Source: Bradyrhizobium sp. in8p8
Lineage (GTDB): Bacteria > Pseudomonadota > Alphaproteobacteria > Rhizobiales > Xanthobacteraceae
DNA: 64,000 bases
Reading direction: 5' to 3'
Assembly: GCF_000426845.1 (NCBI RefSeq)
Contig: NZ_AUGD01000002.1
Coordinates: 744,001-808,000 of the forward strand
The first letter of the stretch is position 1; every line of letters begins with the position of its first letter. Positions 15,037 to 23,436 of this stretch are shown in pieces. A program made the position numbers and the translations under genes. The notes under the pieces were generated by a model. That model did not search any database and was not told the DNA's origin. It saw only the letters and a list, made by a program, of their open reading frames with translations.

Positions 15037-16257
15037 TTACCTTGTTCCGCGGCTCTCGGCCGTGACGGGAAGCATCGCAACGGCGCGCAAGCCCGGTCGC
15101 TTGCGCCAGCGGACCCCGGCGGGATCGACGGCCAGACCAAGTTTCGGCCAGCGCACGAACAGAGCTTCCAGCGCGCAGGCGGTCTCTATGCGCGCGAGCT
15201 GATGGCCGAGGCAGAAATGGATTCCCGTTCCGAACGAGATGTGACGGTTCGGCTTGCGTTCGAGATCCAGCCTCTCCGGGCGCTCATGCATGGCCGGATC
15301 CATGTTCGCAGCAGCCAGCATCACCATGACGCGATCGCCCCTCTTCAGCCGCACGCCCTCTATCTCGACGTCTCGTCGCACGTAGCGCGGCTTCGAGAAT
15401 TGCACCGGCGAGACGAAGCGCAGGAACTCCTCCACGGCGAGCCCGATGCGGCTCCAGTCCTGCTCCAGCCAGTCGCGCAGCCCGGAATTCCTCAGCAGTT
15501 CGTAAGCGGAACCGCTGATGAGATGCGTCGTGGTTTCCGATCCCGCCGCGAGCAACAGAAACACCATCGAGACCATTTCGTCCGGCGAGATCTGGCCGCC
15601 TTCGCGCTCCACCTGAATCAGCTCGGCGATCAGGCCCTCGCCACCCTCCGCGCGCGCGATCTGCAATTGCCGTTCGAGATAGGCCCGCATCTTGCGGAAC
15701 GCGAACAACAGGCGGAAGAAGCCGAAGACGTTCGTCAGCGAGGACATCGCGTTGGCCCAGGCGATGAACTTCGGACGGTCGGCCAGAGGCAGGCCCAGCA
15801 GCTCCGAGATCACCGCGAGCGGCAGGATGCGTGCGTAGCGCTGCACGAGATCGGCCGGGCTTCCAGCTGCGAACAGCTCGTCCGCGAGCGTGTCGGCGAT
15901 GGCGCGAATGCGCGGCTCCATGGCGACGATCGCGCGCCGGCGAAAGGCCTCGTCCACGATGCTGCGCAGCCGCTTGTGATCCGGCTCGTCCATCGTCAGC
16001 ATGTTGTTGGCGATGGTCCTGACGTATCTCGGCATCCACCAGCGCAGGCCCGCGACGTCGCCATCTTCCCTTCTCAACGTGAAGGTCGCGCTGTCCTTCA
16101 GGATTTGCGCCGTGGCATCGTGGGTCGTGGAGATCCAGACGTCGCCGATGAGAGGAAATCGTGTCGCGACCACGGGGCCGGACATGCGCAGCTTCGCAAT
16201 CGCCTTGGGCGGCTCGCGAAGGTAGGCCTCGCTGGTGAAATCGATGCGCACAGTCAT
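15037..16257 (-). CDS. Cytochrome P450
   Basis: Soluble bacterial class I P450 monooxygenase (406 aa), needing an external ferredoxin and reductase. The I-helix is L-L-A-A-G-S-E-T-T-T-H near residue 240 (acid plus Thr pair for oxygen activation), the ExxR helix E-F-L-R lies in V-E-E-F-L-R-F near 285, and the haem loop F-G-T-G-I-H-F-C-L-G-H places the thiolate ligand at Cys349. The substrate is unknown; the N-terminal half is of the type seen in terpene or steroid-acting bacterial P450s, but that is weak evidence. No ferredoxin lies alongside. The ferredoxin reductase at 16788 is more likely part of the nicotinate island, though it could serve both. Confidence 0.93.
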   Translation of the reverse strand: MTVRIDFTSEAYLREPPKAIAKLRMSGPVVATRFPLIGDVWISTTHDATAQILKDSATFTLRREDGDVAGLRWWMPRYVRTIANNMLTMDEPDHKRLRSIVDEAFRRRAIVAMEPRIRAIADTLADELFAAGSPADLVQRYARILPLAVISELLGLPLADRPKFIAWANAMSSLTNVFGFFRLLFAFRKMRAYLERQLQIARAEGGEGLIAELIQVEREGGQISPDEMVSMVFLLLAAGSETTTHLISGSAYELLRNSGLRDWLEQDWSRIGLAVEEFLRFVSPVQFSKPRYVRRDVEIEGVRLKRGDRVMVMLAAANMDPAMHERPERLDLERKPNRHISFGTGIHFCLGHQLARIETACALEALFVRWPKLGLAVDPAGVRWRKRPGLRAVAMLPVTAESRGTR

Positions 16258-16357
16258 GGGAGCACCGGACCGATTGCTGGCGTCTCACCCAGATGGCAAG
16301 CGGCACCGCCGGCGCAAGGGGTGAAGCGCGCGCCTCAGGACACGCCGAGAGAGGCGT

Positions 16358-16681
16358 CTAGCCGCGCCCCGGAGAGCGCTGGCCGGTCTTGCGCTGCTGT
16401 TGCGTGTAGGCGTCCCAATGGCTCCAGCTGCCATTGCTGAGGCTTTGCAGGTCGGTCGCCAACGGACGGCGCGTGCGCTTGTCGTGATCGGCGACCACGC
16501 GCTCGGACTGCAAGATCTTGCGCTTGAGTTCTGCGATCGACTTCTGGGTCTGGCCATTGCGCTTCGACGAGGCGATCTCGCCCATCGTGAAGCGCGCGGT
16601 CTCCAGCGCCTTCAACTCGGCGCGGTTCTTCTTCAACTGGACCCGGTGCCAGGCGATGTTGCTGTCGCTGTCCGCAACCAT
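16358..16681 (-). CDS. Hypothetical protein, charged helical
   Basis: Unrecognised 107-aa soluble protein. The central part is a long charged helix (V-Q-L-K-K-N-R-A-E-L-K-A-L-E and E-L-K-R-K-I-L-Q-S-E-R) that could form a coiled coil, followed by a basic Ser/Gln/Arg-rich tail. The ATG at 16681 with GGAG seven bases upstream is preferred over a GTG nine codons earlier. It stands alone between the P450 and the ferredoxin reductase genes. No function can be suggested. Confidence 0.6.
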   Translation of the reverse strand: MVADSDSNIAWHRVQLKKNRAELKALETARFTMGEIASSKRNGQTQKSIAELKRKILQSERVVADHDKRTRRPLATDLQSLSNGSWSHWDAYTQQQRKTGQRSPGRG

Positions 16682-16787
16682 GTGGGAACTCCGCTGATTC
16701 GCTCCCACAGTGTATCAAGCGCCGAATCGGCGCTGCAACGGGCTGGACGCGGCAGAAATACGGCGTTATTGCGCAGATGATCCCAGG

Positions 16788-17561
16788 TCAGCGCTCGGCG
16801 AAAGCCTTCTCGACCACGAACTGGGCCGGTTCACCGTGATTGCCCTCGACAAAACCGCGTTCGCCGAGAAGCACGCGCGTGTCCGCCACCAGTGCCGGGC
16901 TGCCGCAGATCATGACGCGATCCCGGGCTGCTTCCAGCACCGGCAGGCCGATATCGTCGAACAGCTTGCCTGACGTGATGAGGTCGGTGATGCGGCCGCG
17001 GTTGCGGAACGGATCGCGGGTCACGGTCGGATAGTAGATCAGCTGGTTGCGGATGTACTCGCCGATCAATTCGTCCTTCGGCAGCGTCTCGGTGATCATC
17101 TCGCCATAGGCGAGCTCCTTGACGTGCCGGCAGCCGTGCAGCAGCACGACCTTCTCGAACCGCTCGTAGGTCTCGGGGTCCTTGATCACGCTCAGGAACG
17201 GGGCAAGGCCGGTGCCGGTGCCGATCAGGTAGAGGTTCCGCCCCTCCTCCAGATTATCGATCACCAGCGTGCCCGTCGCCTTGCGGCTGACGATGATCTC
17301 GTCCCCTTCCTTCAGATGCTGGAGCCGTGAGGTCAGCGGTCCGTCCGGGACCTTGATCGAGAAGAACTCCAGCGTCTCCTCGTAATTGGCGCTGGCGACG
17401 CTGTAGGCCCGCAGCAGCGGCTTCTCGCCGACCTTGAGCCCGATCATGGTGAATTCGCCGTTGCGGAAGCGGAAGGTCGGGCTGCGGGTGGTCTTGAAGG
17501 AGAACAGCGTGTCGGTCCAGTGGTGGACGCTCAGAACGCTTTCCTGGTTGAAATTGCTCAT
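16788..17561 (-). CDS. fpr: Ferredoxin-NADP reductase
   Basis: Flavoprotein (257 aa, the usual length of bacterial FPR) that exchanges electrons between NADPH and ferredoxin or flavodoxin. The FAD site is L-L-R-A-Y-S-V-A-S (RxYS motif) near residue 50. The NADP domain has L-I-G-T-G-T-G-L-A-P-F near 113-123, and M-I-C-G-S-P near 218. The C-terminus V-V-E-K-A-F-A-E-R is the extended tail of proteobacterial FPRs. AAGGG precedes the start. The gene is divergent from the enamidase gene, and the shared promoter carries two MarR-type palindromes that also occur before the 6-hydroxynicotinate reductase. In E. barkeri that reductase is ferredoxin-linked, so this FPR probably supplies it with electrons from NADPH (inference). 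No ferredoxin gene is in the window. Confidence 0.93.
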   Translation of the reverse strand: MSNFNQESVLSVHHWTDTLFSFKTTRSPTFRFRNGEFTMIGLKVGEKPLLRAYSVASANYEETLEFFSIKVPDGPLTSRLQHLKEGDEIIVSRKATGTLVIDNLEEGRNLYLIGTGTGLAPFLSVIKDPETYERFEKVVLLHGCRHVKELAYGEMITETLPKDELIGEYIRNQLIYYPTVTRDPFRNRGRITDLITSGKLFDDIGLPVLEAARDRVMICGSPALVADTRVLLGERGFVEGNHGEPAQFVVEKAFAER

Positions 17562-17612
17562 CTCACCCTTCCGTGTCGCTTGCTTGCGGTCCCAAGGCGG
17601 TCAGCTATGCGT

Positions 17613-17643
17613 CGTTTGTACACGATCATTCGTATACTAATGA
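17613..17643. promoter_or_regulatory. Two tandem palindromes in the fpr/enamidase promoter (MarR-type operators)
   Basis: TTTGTACACGAT at 17615-17626 and TTCGTATACTAA at 17629-17640, the latter inside a longer palindrome TCATTCGTA-TACTAATGA (17626-17643) with one mismatched pair. ATCATTCGTATAC (13 bp) is identical to the site at 27657-27669 before the 6-hydroxynicotinate reductase gene. Confidence 0.6.
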
Positions 17644-17717
17644 ATAATCCGGCTTGATCCGGCGGTCAAGGCTGCCCAAGATCGGAAGCGTTGCAGTTAG
17701 GAATAAGGAGCCCTTCC

Positions 17718-18914
17718 ATGGCGCATGACGCCCCCCAGGCCACCGGACCCTCGAAGCTGGTGATCCGAAATATCGGCCTGATCCTGTCCGGCGCTTTGGA
17801 AAAGCCGATCCTGGACGGCGACACCATCGTGGCCGAGAACGGCAAGATCACCGCCATCGGCCGCTACAAGGACGTCAATACGGAAGGCGCCACCACCATC
17901 GTCGATGCCCAGGGCACCACGGTCGCGCCAGGCCTGATCGACAGCCACGTCCACCCCGTGGCGGGCGACTGGACGCCGCGGCAGAACCAGATCAACTGGA
18001 TCGACAGCTACCTCCATGGCGGCGTCACCACCATGATCTCCGCCGGCGAAGTGCATATGCCCGGCCGTCCCCGCGACGTCGTCGGCCTCAAAGCGATGGC
18101 CGTGTTCGCCCAGCGCGCGTTCTGGACCCTGCGTCCTGGCGGCGTGAAGGTGCACGCCGGCGCGCCGGTGATCGAATGCGAGATGGTTGAGGAAGATTTC
18201 AAGGAGATGGCCGCCAACGGCGTCAAGCTGCTCGGCGAGGTCGGCCTGGGCGGCGTCAAGGACGGCCCGACGGCACGCAAGATGGTCGGCTGGGCGCGCA
18301 AATACGGCATCCAGAGCACCATTCACACCGGCGGCCCATCGATCCCCGGCTCCGGCCTGATCGATAAGGACGTGGTCCTGGAGGCCGACACTGACGTGGT
18401 CGGGCACATCAATGGCGGTCACACCGCCCTGCCCGACGACCAGATCCGCTGCATCTGCGAGGGCTGCAAGCGCGGACTCGAGCTCGTGCACAACGGCAAC
18501 GAGCGCTCGGCGCTGTTCACGCTGCGCACCGCGCGCGAGATGGGCGACCTGCACCGCGTCATCCTCGGCACCGACGCGCCCGCCGGCTCGGGCGTGCAGC
18601 CGCTCGGCATCTTGCGCATGGTCTCGATGCTGTCCTCGCTGGGCGAACTGCCGGCCGAGATCGCGTTCTGCCTTGCCACCGGCAACACCGCGCGGATGCG
18701 GCAGCTCGATTGCGGCCTCATTGAAGTCGGCCGCTCCGCCGACTTCGTCATCATGGACAAGGCGCAGCACTCGCCCGGCAAGAACATCCTGGAGAGCGTG
18801 CAGCTCGGCGACCTGCCCGGCATCGGCATGACCATCATCGACGGCATCGTGCGCACCCAGCGCAGCCGCAACACGCCGCCGGCCGGCAAGGTGCCTGAGG
18901 TGGTCGCGAAGTAA
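17718..18914 (+). CDS. ena: Enamidase-like amidohydrolase (nicotinate pathway)
   Basis: Hydrolyses 1,4,5,6-tetrahydro-6-oxonicotinate to ammonia and 2-formylglutarate in the reductive nicotinate route of Eubacterium barkeri. This 398-aa protein looks like that enzyme: an amidohydrolase with I-D-S-H-V-H-P (His77, His79), the E-C-E-M-V-E-E-D-F segment, K-L-L-G-E-V-G-L-G-G near 170 (bridging metal ligand region), I-H-T-G-G near 205, H-I-N-G-G-H-T-A near 230 and G-T-D-A-P-A-G-S-G near 290. Mature start at 17718 with AAGGAG seven bases upstream; nine extra codons are open before it. It is divergent from fpr with shared palindromes. The presence of the reductase, nicAB and a MarR gene nearby makes the pathway role convincing, although enamidase itself is recognised by family likeness only. 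Confidence 0.85.
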   Translation: MAHDAPQATGPSKLVIRNIGLILSGALEKPILDGDTIVAENGKITAIGRYKDVNTEGATTIVDAQGTTVAPGLIDSHVHPVAGDWTPRQNQINWIDSYLHGGVTTMISAGEVHMPGRPRDVVGLKAMAVFAQRAFWTLRPGGVKVHAGAPVIECEMVEEDFKEMAANGVKLLGEVGLGGVKDGPTARKMVGWARKYGIQSTIHTGGPSIPGSGLIDKDVVLEADTDVVGHINGGHTALPDDQIRCICEGCKRGLELVHNGNERSALFTLRTAREMGDLHRVILGTDAPAGSGVQPLGILRMVSMLSSLGELPAEIAFCLATGNTARMRQLDCGLIEVGRSADFVIMDKAQHSPGKNILESVQLGDLPGIGMTIIDGIVRTQRSRNTPPAGKVPEVVAK

Positions 18915-19003
18915 CGCGGCCATCGCAGTTCACGGCTGCCGCCTCCGCTGCTGGTCTCTCTGCCCGATCCGGATGAACCGGCAAAGACTCGGGGCGCTGA
19001 GGA

Positions 19004-19393
19004 TCAGCGCCGTTTGGGCAACTCGCAACGCACATAGGTCTGGCGCTTGGCGCGCCCGACCGGTCCATTGTCCATCACCAGTCTGCCATCCGCCGCGATC
19101 GAGACCCGGGGACTGGAGCGAAACTTCTCGCCCTCGCCTTCACAGGCGAGCCGCATCTTCCAGCTCAGCTTTCCGTCGGCCGTGATCCGACTGGCGAGGC
19201 ATCGCGTCTCGTACCAATAGAGGCGGTTGCCGCCTTCGATGCTCATGCGGTTCGGGCTGTCGTCATCACGGCAGTCCTTCTTGGTCGATGCCCAGAACCC
19301 TTCATAGGCTTGAGCTGCAAGGACAGGACCGCATGCGCCTGCTAGAGACGCACCGAGACACAAGGCCATCGCAAGCCAATTCGCCGCTCTCAT
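19004..19393 (-). CDS. Secreted hypothetical protein
   Basis: Unrecognised 129-aa protein with a signal peptide (M-R-A-A-N-W-L-A-M-A-L-C-L-G-A-S-L-A-G, cleavage probably after A-L-A near residue 27). The mature part is small, beta-rich and contains four Cys (C-R-D-D-D, T-R-C-L, L-A-C-E, V-R-C-E), likely two disulfides, so it is periplasmic or exported. It follows the MarR gene on the same strand but behind an 8-bp inverted repeat, so it may not belong to the nicotinate operon. No link to nicotinate metabolism is evident. Confidence 0.75.
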   Translation of the reverse strand: MRAANWLAMALCLGASLAGACGPVLAAQAYEGFWASTKKDCRDDDSPNRMSIEGGNRLYWYETRCLASRITADGKLSWKMRLACEGEGEKFRSSPRVSIAADGRLVMDNGPVGRAKRQTYVRCELPKRR

Positions 19394-19399
19394 GTCCGC

Positions 19400-19428
19400 A
19401 AAACCTCGGTCGCGCCCTTACCGAGGTT
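19400..19428 (-). terminator. Inverted repeat with short T run after the MarR gene
   Basis: AACCTCGG, an 11-base loop and CCGAGGTT, followed on the minus strand by TTTT. It lies between the MarR stop (19438) and the next start (19393) and could end the nine-gene operon. It is very close to that start, so a role in the leader of the secreted-protein gene is also possible. Confidence 0.4.
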
Positions 19429-19437
19429 AGTCGCGCT

Positions 19438-19893
19438 TCAACGCAGCTTGTTCAAGAGCGCCATCAGCGTATCGCGCTCCTTGGGCTCAAGCGGCGCCAA
19501 GGTCTCGCGGCTGATCGCGAGGGCATTCGGGGCCAACTTTTCGGCAAGCTGCTGACCGGCGCGGGTCAGGCTCACGAGCAAGCGCCGCCCGTCGTCCGGA
19601 TCCTGGCTGGTCTCGGTGAGACCACGTGCCGTCAGGCGATCGATCACACCCTTGATGGTCGCGACATCCATCGCCGTGAGACGGCCGAGCTGGTTCTGCG
19701 AGCACGGCCCGGTCTCTGCCAGTTTCGACAACGCCGCCCATTGCGTTGGCGTGAGGTTGGTGCCGATGTCGCGGGCGAAGATCGAGCTGTGGCGCTGCCA
19801 GACCTGGCGCAGGATGAAGCCGACCTGTTCGTCCAGCACGTAAGGCGGTCTTGCCGGCTTGACACTCTTCTTCGCCGTGACGCTTCTCGCCAT
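19438..19893 (-). CDS. MarR-family regulator (probable nicotinate regulator)
   Basis: Winged-helix dimeric regulator (151 aa). The DNA-binding core runs from L-T-P-T-Q-W-A-A-L-S-K-L near residue 48 through C-S-Q-N-Q-L-G-R-L-T-A-M-D-V-A-T-I-K-G-V-I-D-R-L to the wing D-P-D-D-G-R-R-L-L-V near 105. MarR proteins of this type usually respond to a small aromatic acid. It is the last gene of the transport and reductase operon, 13 bp after livF. This fits a local regulator that is induced with the genes it controls. The palindromes TTyGTryACrAA at the three promoters of the island are its likely sites. Binding to nicotinate or 6-hydroxynicotinate is an inference. Confidence 0.87.
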   Translation of the reverse strand: MARSVTAKKSVKPARPPYVLDEQVGFILRQVWQRHSSIFARDIGTNLTPTQWAALSKLAETGPCSQNQLGRLTAMDVATIKGVIDRLTARGLTETSQDPDDGRRLLVSLTRAGQQLAEKLAPNALAISRETLAPLEPKERDTLMALLNKLR

Positions 19894-19906
19894 CCGTTCC
19901 CCGCCT

Positions 19907-20611
19907 TCACAACGACAGATGCGCGTCGCGGATATCCGGACGCGCGTCGAGCTCGGCCATGGTGCCGCCGAAGCAGATGCGGCCGCGCTCGATGATGTAG
20001 GCGCGATCGGAAATCAGCCGCGCGAAATGCAGGTTCTGCTCGGAGACGACGATGCTGACGCCCTCCTTCTTCATGGTCAGGATGGCATCGACCATCTGCT
20101 CCACGATCTTCGGCGACAGGCCCTCCGAGGGCTCGTCCAGCAGCACCAGCGAGGGATTGCCCATCAGGGTCCGCGCGATGGTGAGCATCTGCTGCTCGCC
20201 GCCGCTCATGCGGCCACCCGGACGGTTCTTCATCTCACCGAGATTCGGAAACAGCGCGAACAGCTTCTCGCGGGTCCAATGCGGCGCGTTGGGCCGCCTC
20301 GGCTGGCGGCCGACCTCGAGATTCTCCTCGACGGTCAGGTCCGTGAAGATCCGCCGCTCCTCCGGAACATAGCCGAGGCCCTCGCGCACGATCTCATGTG
20401 TCGGCTTCGCCGAGACATCCTTGCCTTCGAACGTGATGCGGCCGGAGCGCTGCGCGACGAGGCCCACGATCGAACGAAACGTCGTCGACTTGCCGGCGCC
20501 GTTGCGACCGAGCAGCGCCACCACCTCCCCCTCGCCGACTTCGAAGCCGACGTCGAACAGAATATGGGCCGGACCGTAATGACTGTTGAGGTCTTGCACC
20601 GTCAGCTTCAT
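19907..20611 (-). CDS. livF: Branched-chain-type ABC transporter ATPase, LivF
   Basis: One of two cytoplasmic ATPases of a HAAT-type importer (234 aa, normal for LivF). Walker A is G-R-N-G-A-G-K-S-T-T, signature M-S-G-G-E-Q-Q-M-L, Walker B L-V-L-L-D-E-P-S-E-G-L, and the switch region V-S-E-Q-N carries Gln-Asn in the LivF manner. Its start overlaps the livG stop by four bases. The substrate of this system is unlikely to be an amino acid: the whole importer is embedded in a nicotinate catabolic operon, so nicotinate, 6-hydroxynicotinate or a related ring acid is the better guess. Confidence 0.93.
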   Translation of the reverse strand: MKLTVQDLNSHYGPAHILFDVGFEVGEGEVVALLGRNGAGKSTTFRSIVGLVAQRSGRITFEGKDVSAKPTHEIVREGLGYVPEERRIFTDLTVEENLEVGRQPRRPNAPHWTREKLFALFPNLGEMKNRPGGRMSGGEQQMLTIARTLMGNPSLVLLDEPSEGLSPKIVEQMVDAILTMKKEGVSIVVSEQNLHFARLISDRAYIIERGRICFGGTMAELDARPDIRDAHLSL

Positions 20612-21399
20612 GCCGAAGCTCCCTCGCGGTGGCGGGCGTCGTAGACGAGCCCCTCGCCGAGATACACGGCCTGCACCTGGGGATTGCCACGCACCTCCGC
20701 CGGCGTGCCTTCGGCAATCAACGTACCCCGATTGAGCACGATGATGCGGTCGGCATGCTCGAACACCACGTCCATGTCATGCTCGGTGAAGAGCACGCCG
20801 ATCGATTTTTCCCGCGCGATGCTCGCGGTCAGCCGCATCAGATCGACGCGCTCGCGCGGCGCCATGCCGGCCGTGGGTTCGTCCATCAGCAGCAGCTTCG
20901 GCTGGTTGGCGAGCGCCACCGCGAGTTCGAGCCGCTTGAGATCGCCATAGGCAAGCTCGCCGCAGGGTCGGTCCGCATAGCCGCCCATGCCGACCAGCTC
21001 GAGCAGACGGCCGGCCTCGCCGCGGTCGAACTTCGGCGCCGAGCCGAACAGATTGAACAGCTGCTTCCCGTGCGAGATCAGTGCGACCTGCACGTTCTCG
21101 CGCACGGTCATGGTGGCGAAAGTCGCAGTGATCTGAAAGGTGCGCCCGACGCCGAGCCGCCAGACCTCGCGCGGCTTCCGTCCCGTGATCTCCTCGCCGA
21201 ACAGGCGGACATGGCCGCTATCCGGGATGTTCTGGCCGTTGAGCATATCGAAACAGGTGCTCTTGCCCGCACCGTTCGGCCCGATCAGAGCCAGGATCTC
21301 GCCGGCACGCAGCGAGAACGAGACGCCGCGCACGGCATGGATGCCTCCGTAGGATTTGGTGAGGCCCTCGACGGCGAGAAGTGGGGGTGCAACGTTCAT
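20608..21399 (-). CDS. livG: Branched-chain-type ABC transporter ATPase, LivG
   Basis: Second ATPase of the importer (263 aa). Walker A G-P-N-G-A-G-K-S-T near residue 40, LivG-type insertion R-T-F-Q-I-T-A-T-F near 88, a degenerate signature (E-L-A-Y-G-D-L-K-R-L) that is normal for LivG, Walker B L-L-L-M-D-E-P and switch His in F-T-E-H-D-M-D. The ATG at 21399 overlaps the stop of the fused permease gene (ATGA). The frame is open for a further 120 codons upstream, but that stretch lies inside the permease gene and is not real. Coupled overlaps on both sides show a tightly built operon. Confidence 0.93.
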   Translation of the reverse strand: MNVAPPLLAVEGLTKSYGGIHAVRGVSFSLRAGEILALIGPNGAGKSTCFDMLNGQNIPDSGHVRLFGEEITGRKPREVWRLGVGRTFQITATFATMTVRENVQVALISHGKQLFNLFGSAPKFDRGEAGRLLELVGMGGYADRPCGELAYGDLKRLELAVALANQPKLLLMDEPTAGMAPRERVDLMRLTASIAREKSIGVLFTEHDMDVVFEHADRIIVLNRGTLIAEGTPAEVRGNPQVQAVYLGEGLVYDARHREGASA

Positions 21400-23285
21400 T
21401 CGGCAGACTCGATCGGCTTGGCGAGCAAGGGAGACCCCGGCGGCGATGCTTTCCTGCGGCGCTGCGCCAGCATCTCCAGCATGCCGACGATGCCCTTGGG
21501 GAAGACGACGACGATCAGCACGATGAAGCCGCCGAGCACGAGCTTCGACAGATCGGTCTGGCTCACCAGCCAGATGTTCAAGGCCTTGTAGACGATGGCG
21601 CCGATCACCGCGCCCGACACCGTCTCGACGCCGCCGAGCAGCACCATGACCAGCGCATCGACCGACAGCGAGATGCCGAGATTGTCCGGGAAGACGCTCC
21701 CTTTGAGGTAGGCGAACAATGCGCCGCCGATGCCGGCCGTCGTGCCTGCGATCACGAAGGCGGTCCACTGGATGCGCTTGGCATCTATGCCTATGGCCTC
21801 ACTGCGCAGCAGCGAGTCGCGCGTGGCACGAAGCGCATAGCCGAACGGCGAGAACACCATCGCCCGCAGCGCGACCGTCACCAGCGCTGCAACACCGAGC
21901 GCCAGCCAGTAGAAATGCGACGGGCTCGCCGCCCAGCTCGAGGGCCAGAGGCCCAGAATGCCGTTGTCACCGCCGGTCACCTCCACCCACTGAAAGGCGA
22001 TCGACCACACGATCTGAGCGAAAGCGAGCGTCAGCATGGCGAAATAGACGCCGGAGAGCTGCACGGCGAAGAAGCCGAATACGGCGGCGCCCATGCAGCC
22101 GAGCAGCGGGCCGAGCAACAGGCACACGATCATCGGCAGTCCCGCCATTTTTGCCAGGAACGCGATGCCGTAGGCGCCGAGCCCGAAATAGGCGGCGTGG
22201 CCGAAGGACGCGAGGCCGCCGACCGACATCAGGAAATGCAGGCTGACGGCGAAGATCACGAAGATCGCGATCTCCGAGCCGACCGTCAGCAGATAATTGC
22301 CGGCGAACAGAGGCAGGGTCGCCGCAACGACGAGCGCAGCAAGCGCCATCAACCTCTCGTTCGACGTCAGCGGCCGCCAGGGATTGACGGTGAGGCCCGG
22401 CGTCTTGCGCGCGGCCGCCTCCGGCTTGCCGAACAGGCCCCAGGGGCGAACGATCAGCACCACCGCCATGACCAGGAAAACGAGAATGATCGATATTTTC
22501 GGAAAGATCAGGATGCCGAAGGCATTGAGCTCGGAGACCAGCACCGCCGCAACGAAGGCGCCGACGATGCTGCCGAGCCCGCCGATCACGACCACGACGA
22601 ACACCTCGACGATGATGCGCAGGTCCATGGCGTGATGCACGGCATCGCGCGGGATCTGGAGCGCGCCGCCGAGGGCTGCGAGGAAAACGCCGACGGCAAA
22701 CACCGACGTGAACAGCCATTTTTGGTTGACGCCGAGCGCGGCAACCATGTCGCGGTCCTGCGTTGCCGCCCGCACCAGCACACCCCAGCGCGTGCGCTGG
22801 AACAGAAGCCAGAGAATGCCGAGCACGACCGGTCCGAGCACGATCAGGAACAGGTCGTAGGTCGGGACGTTCTGTCCGAAGAAATCGATCGCGCCTCTGA
22901 AGCCGGGCGCGCGGCGGCCGACGAGATCGTCAGGTCCCCAGATCAGGACGACGAGATCCTCCACCATCAGAGTCAGGCCGAATGTCGCGAGCAGCTGAAA
23001 CAGCTCCGGCGCATGGTAGATGCGGCGGAGCAGCACCATCTCGACGATGACGCCGATCACCGCCACCGCGAGCGCCGCGAGGAGGATCCCGCCCCAGAAG
23101 CCGAACGCGCCGGAAAGCCGTTCAGTGAGCGAGAAGGCGATGTAGGCGCCGATCATATAGAAGGCGCCATGCGCGAAGTTCACGATGCGCGTCACGCCGA
23201 AGATGATCGACAGGCCCGAGGCCACCAGAAACAGCGACGCTGCGCTGGCGAGACCGGTCAGAAACTGTACGACGTAAAAGGCCAT
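21396..23285 (-). CDS. Fused LivH-LivM permease of branched-chain-type ABC transporter
   Basis: Single 629-aa polypeptide with two permease halves. Residues 1 to about 290 correspond to LivH (N-F-A-H-G-A-F-Y-M-I-G-A-Y near 36-48 and G-G-L-G-S-I-V-G-A near 235). Residues from about 315 on correspond to LivM (S-V-G-G-L-A-S-F-G-H-A-A-Y-F-G-L-G-A-Y near 365 and R-A-T-R-D-S-L-L-R-S-E-A-I-G near 490). The joining segment (P-E-A-A-A-R-K-T-P) is hydrophilic. Most organisms encode these as two genes; the fusion fixes a 1:1 heterodimer. It follows the binding-protein gene after 151 bp that contain a strong hairpin. Confidence 0.93.
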   Translation of the reverse strand: MAFYVVQFLTGLASAASLFLVASGLSIIFGVTRIVNFAHGAFYMIGAYIAFSLTERLSGAFGFWGGILLAALAVAVIGVIVEMVLLRRIYHAPELFQLLATFGLTLMVEDLVVLIWGPDDLVGRRAPGFRGAIDFFGQNVPTYDLFLIVLGPVVLGILWLLFQRTRWGVLVRAATQDRDMVAALGVNQKWLFTSVFAVGVFLAALGGALQIPRDAVHHAMDLRIIVEVFVVVVIGGLGSIVGAFVAAVLVSELNAFGILIFPKISIILVFLVMAVVLIVRPWGLFGKPEAAARKTPGLTVNPWRPLTSNERLMALAALVVAATLPLFAGNYLLTVGSEIAIFVIFAVSLHFLMSVGGLASFGHAAYFGLGAYGIAFLAKMAGLPMIVCLLLGPLLGCMGAAVFGFFAVQLSGVYFAMLTLAFAQIVWSIAFQWVEVTGGDNGILGLWPSSWAASPSHFYWLALGVAALVTVALRAMVFSPFGYALRATRDSLLRSEAIGIDAKRIQWTAFVIAGTTAGIGGALFAYLKGSVFPDNLGISLSVDALVMVLLGGVETVSGAVIGAIVYKALNIWLVSQTDLSKLVLGGFIVLIVVVFPKGIVGMLEMLAQRRRKASPPGSPLLAKPIESAE

Positions 23286-23320
23286 CGGCGGTCCGGTTGG
23301 TTGGATCTCAGGTGTTGGGC

Positions 23321-23436
23321 TTCATCGTTCGAGACGGCGCTCCGCGCCTCCTCGGGATGAGGTCCCAGGACCTTCACGGTGAGGAACGCGGCGGCGCCGC
23401 GCGCCTCGAACCGTGAAGGCCCGGGTCCCTTTCGTA
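23321..23436. repeat. Palindromic intergenic repeat/strong hairpin between binding protein and permease
   Basis: Two nested inverted repeats. The second is very stable: CCTTCACGGT at 23371-23380 pairs perfectly with ACCGTGAAGG at 23410-23419, and inside it GAGG pairs with CCTC and GCGGC with GCCGC. The first half (23323-23360, containing TTCGAGACGGCGC and CCTCGGGATG) looks like a repeat element common in Bradyrhizobium intergenic regions. It probably protects or partly terminates the message after the binding-protein gene. Confidence 0.6.

Noticed and set aside
21381..23360. Plus-strand frame of about 659 codons opposite the fused permease
   Set aside because: Composition (His, Asp, Arg, Gln) is that of an antisense frame of a membrane protein; the real permease is on the minus strand with strong motifs.
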